Shown: positions 62,095-64,000 of the stretch, in pieces | Numbering within the stretch: the first letter of the stretch is position 1 | How the letters are laid out: each line of letters begins with the position of its first letter | Assembly (NCBI GenBank): GCA_014804785.1 | Contig: JAAUZD010000026.1 | Span: 395,216-459,215, forward strand | Origin: Lachnospiraceae bacterium | Lineage (GTDB): Bacteria; Bacillota; Clostridia; Lachnospirales; Lachnospiraceae | Reading direction: 5' to 3' | Length of the DNA stretch: 64,000 nucleotides | The notes under the pieces: generated by a model | What the model was told of the DNA's origin: nothing | Seen by the model: only the letters and a program-made list of their open reading frames with translations | Databases searched by the model: none | Position numbers and translations under genes: made by a program

Positions 62095-63321
62095 ATGGCA
62101 AATGTACGTGATTATTTGAAGGAAAGAGAAAAGCGGCAGGGTGCCAAGCCGCAAGGTGCAGCAAGGAGCATTGATTATAAAGAAAAAATCCGCAGTCATA
62201 AGCTGAAAATATTTTACAGGGTTGTTCTTTCCATCTTGCTGGCGGCAGTGGTAATTATGTTTTTAATGATTCAATGGAAGAACAAGGTGTTTACAGACAG
62301 CGCGGTTACAGCCTCCTATCCGATAACGGTAGTGCAGGGCGCTACAGTGAAAAACCTGGGTGGAAATATTCTTTTGTACAGCAAAGATGGAGCAAGTTGT
62401 ATTGATGCTACGGGCAATACAGTGTGGAATCGTACTTATGAAATGCAGACACCACTTTTATCTGTCTGTGGCCAGGTGACGGCAATTGGAGATTACAACG
62501 GACGTTCTATTTATGTTATGGATAAATACGGTGAAAAGGGGACGGTGAATACGAACCTCCCTATCAGGGATTTTTGCGTATCTGCCAATTGCGTGGTGGC
62601 AGCAGTGCTTGACGATGTGAACATAACCAGAATCTACGTATATAATGGAAATGAAAACACGGAAACACCTATTATATATGCTAAAGCGACCATGGATAAA
62701 AGCGGTTACCCTGTCAGCATTTCCCTGACGCCTAACGGACATCTTATGATGGTTTCATATTTATACGTGGATAGTGGAAGCATGAAATCCTCCGTAGCAT
62801 TTTATAACTTTGGAGAAGTGGGAAAAAACGAATCAGATAATTATGTTAGTGGATATGATTATCAGGACACGATTATACCCTATGTACAGTTTATGGATAA
62901 TGATTCCGCATTTGCTGTTTCGGATGACCGGATTGTATTTTTTCAGGGTGCAGAAAAACCACAGAATATTGCATCTAATTTGCTGGAGGAAGAGGTGCAA
63001 AGCATCTATTACAATGAGGACTATGTGGGACTTGTCTTCATAAACCCAAGCGGGGAATCTGCGTATAGACTGGATGTCTATAATGAATCTGGAAGCAGGA
63101 TACATTCGCAGTTTTTTGACATAGAATATACGGATATTGTTTTTCATAAAGATCAGATCATCATTTATAATGATCTTGAGTGCCAGATTTGTAATATGAA
63201 GGGAGTAGATAAGTTTGTGGGCGATTTTGAAAAAAGCACCTCCCTCGTCATACCTACTTCATCTGTTTACAAATTTGTTACGGTAACATCTGATTCTATT
63301 GAGACAATGGAGCTAAAATAA
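62095..63321 (+). CDS. DUF5711-like membrane-anchored beta-propeller protein
   Basis: 408 residues: a basic cytoplasmic tail with SIDYKEKIRSHKL, one membrane span (VVLSILLAAVVIMFLMIQ, ~44-61), and an outside domain of repeated short strands (LLYSKDGASCIDATGNTVWN, then YNGRSIYVMDKYGEKG) typical of PQQ/WD-like propellers. It resembles DUF5711 proteins of Lachnospiraceae-type bacteria. Function unknown. It lies between the single-span protein and cvpA on one transcript, suggesting an envelope role. Confidence 0.75.
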   Translation: MANVRDYLKEREKRQGAKPQGAARSIDYKEKIRSHKLKIFYRVVLSILLAAVVIMFLMIQWKNKVFTDSAVTASYPITVVQGATVKNLGGNILLYSKDGASCIDATGNTVWNRTYEMQTPLLSVCGQVTAIGDYNGRSIYVMDKYGEKGTVNTNLPIRDFCVSANCVVAAVLDDVNITRIYVYNGNENTETPIIYAKATMDKSGYPVSISLTPNGHLMMVSYLYVDSGSMKSSVAFYNFGEVGKNESDNYVSGYDYQDTIIPYVQFMDNDSAFAVSDDRIVFFQGAEKPQNIASNLLEEEVQSIYYNEDYVGLVFINPSGESAYRLDVYNESGSRIHSQFFDIEYTDIVFHKDQIIIYNDLECQICNMKGVDKFVGDFEKSTSLVIPTSSVYKFVTVTSDSIETMELK

Positions 63322-63334
63322 CAGGAAGGTACAA

Positions 63335-63733
63335 ATGTATTACATTTCTTTAGCAGTAATTGCGATTATATTTATATGGAGAATGATAGCCGGTTTCCGT
63401 AAAGGTATGGTTCAGGAAATTATTTCGTTGATTGCCATGGTTGTTGCGGGGTTTTGTGTTGTCCTTATTTTAGGAGCGATAGGAAGTTATTTGGATCGTG
63501 AGATTGTAAGAGTGATTCAGATTGTTGCCGTCCTTTTCGCAGTATGTTTTGTCTACCGGTTAGTGCATACTCTTTTTACATCCCTTGAATTAATATCAAA
63601 ACTGCCTATTATTAAAGGGGTGGATAAACTCTTAGGTATTGTAATAGGGTTTGCAGAAGCGGTATTGATTGTAGGAATTATGGTATATTTTTTGAAAAAT
63701 TGGGGATTGTCAATTTTACAGAATGTAGCTTAA
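63335..63733 (+). CDS. CvpA-family membrane protein
   Basis: 132 residues, somewhat short for the family (about 160-180). Four hydrophobic segments, with IAGFRKGMVQEIISLIAMVV and FVYRLVHTLF typical of CvpA. The family is linked to colicin V production in E. coli and to envelope homeostasis elsewhere. Ribosome binding site AGGAAGGTAC. Last gene before the rRNA-type promoter. Confidence 0.85.
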   Translation: MYYISLAVIAIIFIWRMIAGFRKGMVQEIISLIAMVVAGFCVVLILGAIGSYLDREIVRVIQIVAVLFAVCFVYRLVHTLFTSLELISKLPIIKGVDKLLGIVIGFAEAVLIVGIMVYFLKNWGLSILQNVA

Positions 63734-63818
63734 AGGATTAAAAGAAGGGGGCGATTATATCGTGCGTGTTATCAGCTGCCAAGTGCAATAAAAAAATAAA
63801 AAAAATTTTAAAATCATG

Positions 63819-63847
63819 TTGACAATAATTACCTTATCTGATATTAT
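63819..63847 (+). promoter_or_regulatory. Strong rRNA-operon-type promoter
   Basis: TTGACA, exactly 17 bases, TATTAT, with a long A/T tract (63788-63812) upstream acting as a probable UP element. It faces the right edge of the window. Confidence 0.85.
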
Positions 63848-63854
63848 ATGAAAG

Positions 63855-64000
63855 TCGCACGTTGAAAGATTTGCGACAGGAAACAGAACCTTGACAAATG
63901 AACAGCAATGCAACCCTGAAAATTCTATAAAAGAAAATTCAGAAACGAACGGAGCAGGTCGGAAGACCGGCTCGAACCAAGAACAGTAATAACGGTTAAA
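63855..64000 (+). ncRNA. Probable rRNA operon leader, cut by the window edge
   Basis: Non-coding and structured: GAGC.GGTC-GGAA-GACC.GCTC forms a hairpin (about 63952-63974), and CTGAA..TTCAG a second. No ORF or ribosome binding site follows the strong promoter. The composition and phrase CTTGACAAATGAACAGCAAT resemble 16S leader sequences of Clostridia. The 16S gene itself would begin beyond 64000, so this remains inferred. Confidence 0.6.

Noticed and set aside
1-64000. CRISPR arrays, prophage or intact insertion sequences
   Set aside because: No regularly spaced repeats, phage structural genes or full transposase genes were found. Only the short palindromic repeats and the Rpn remnant are mobile-like.

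Overview
The window is a chromosomal stretch of a low-to-mid GC, endospore-lineage Firmicute, most likely a Lachnospiraceae-type Clostridia. The grounds are sporulation genes (spoIID, a SpoIIQ-like LytM protein, spoVG, a stand-alone Spo0A effector domain), the glgC-glgD pair, a DnaD/DnaI-type replication initiation operon, strong AGGAGG ribosome binding sites with frequent GTG/TTG starts, and Rpn-family nuclease remnants of the kind common in that family. Two sigma-28-like promoters, a FlxA-like protein and a pseudaminic acid cluster suggest a motile organism, but no flagellar structural gene is in the window. I cannot name a species.

Layout. 1-5.1 kb: an AraC/GyrI regulator coupled to a small unknown protein, an Rpn nuclease remnant flanked by a duplicated terminator-bearing repeat, a LytTR/GHKL two-component pair and a FlxA-like coiled-coil protein. 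5.1-18.7 kb: a DUF368 polyprenyl-phosphate translocase candidate, a sigma-28-type promoter driving an EF-hand protein, spoIID-spoIIQ, an amidohydrolase, a GH9-like lipoprotein, ddl-murF, plsC, and a glycosyltransferase/polytopic membrane protein pair. 18.7-23.6 kb (minus strand): murC, dnaD, dnaI, prs, with a compact cluster of DnaA-box-like 9-mers between murC and dnaD. 23.9-34.4 kb: glgC-glgD, spoVG, pth-mfd, a Na/Pi cotransporter, a 34-residue ORF, a 3-methyladenine glycosylase and the orphan Spo0A-C protein.

34.4-54.8 kb is the accessory heart of the window: a surface-glycan cluster. It holds pseC, pseG, pseI and pseF for CMP-pseudaminic acid. An ATP-grasp ligase and a LysA-fold PLP decarboxylase, neither part of the textbook pathway, sit among them. 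A protein with the EDG and KPHP motifs of bacterial sialyltransferases follows (a candidate pseudaminyltransferase), then a PglK-like ABC flippase, an O-acyltransferase, a WecE-type aminotransferase, a GNAT acetyltransferase, two GT2 glycosyltransferases and three large polytopic membrane proteins. pseB is not in the window. The natural reading is production, decoration and export of a lipid-linked or flagellin-linked glycan carrying a modified nonulosonic acid.

54.9-64 kb returns to core functions: a secreted 5'-nucleotidase, tRNA-Ser(CGA), a small charged protein behind a second sigma-28-like promoter, a phosphofructokinase with an unusual active-site combination, dnaX-ybaB-recR, two membrane-anchored unknowns, CvpA, and at the right edge a strong promoter and structured leader that look like the start of an rRNA operon. 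Three copies of a short palindromic, MITE-like repeat are scattered between genes.
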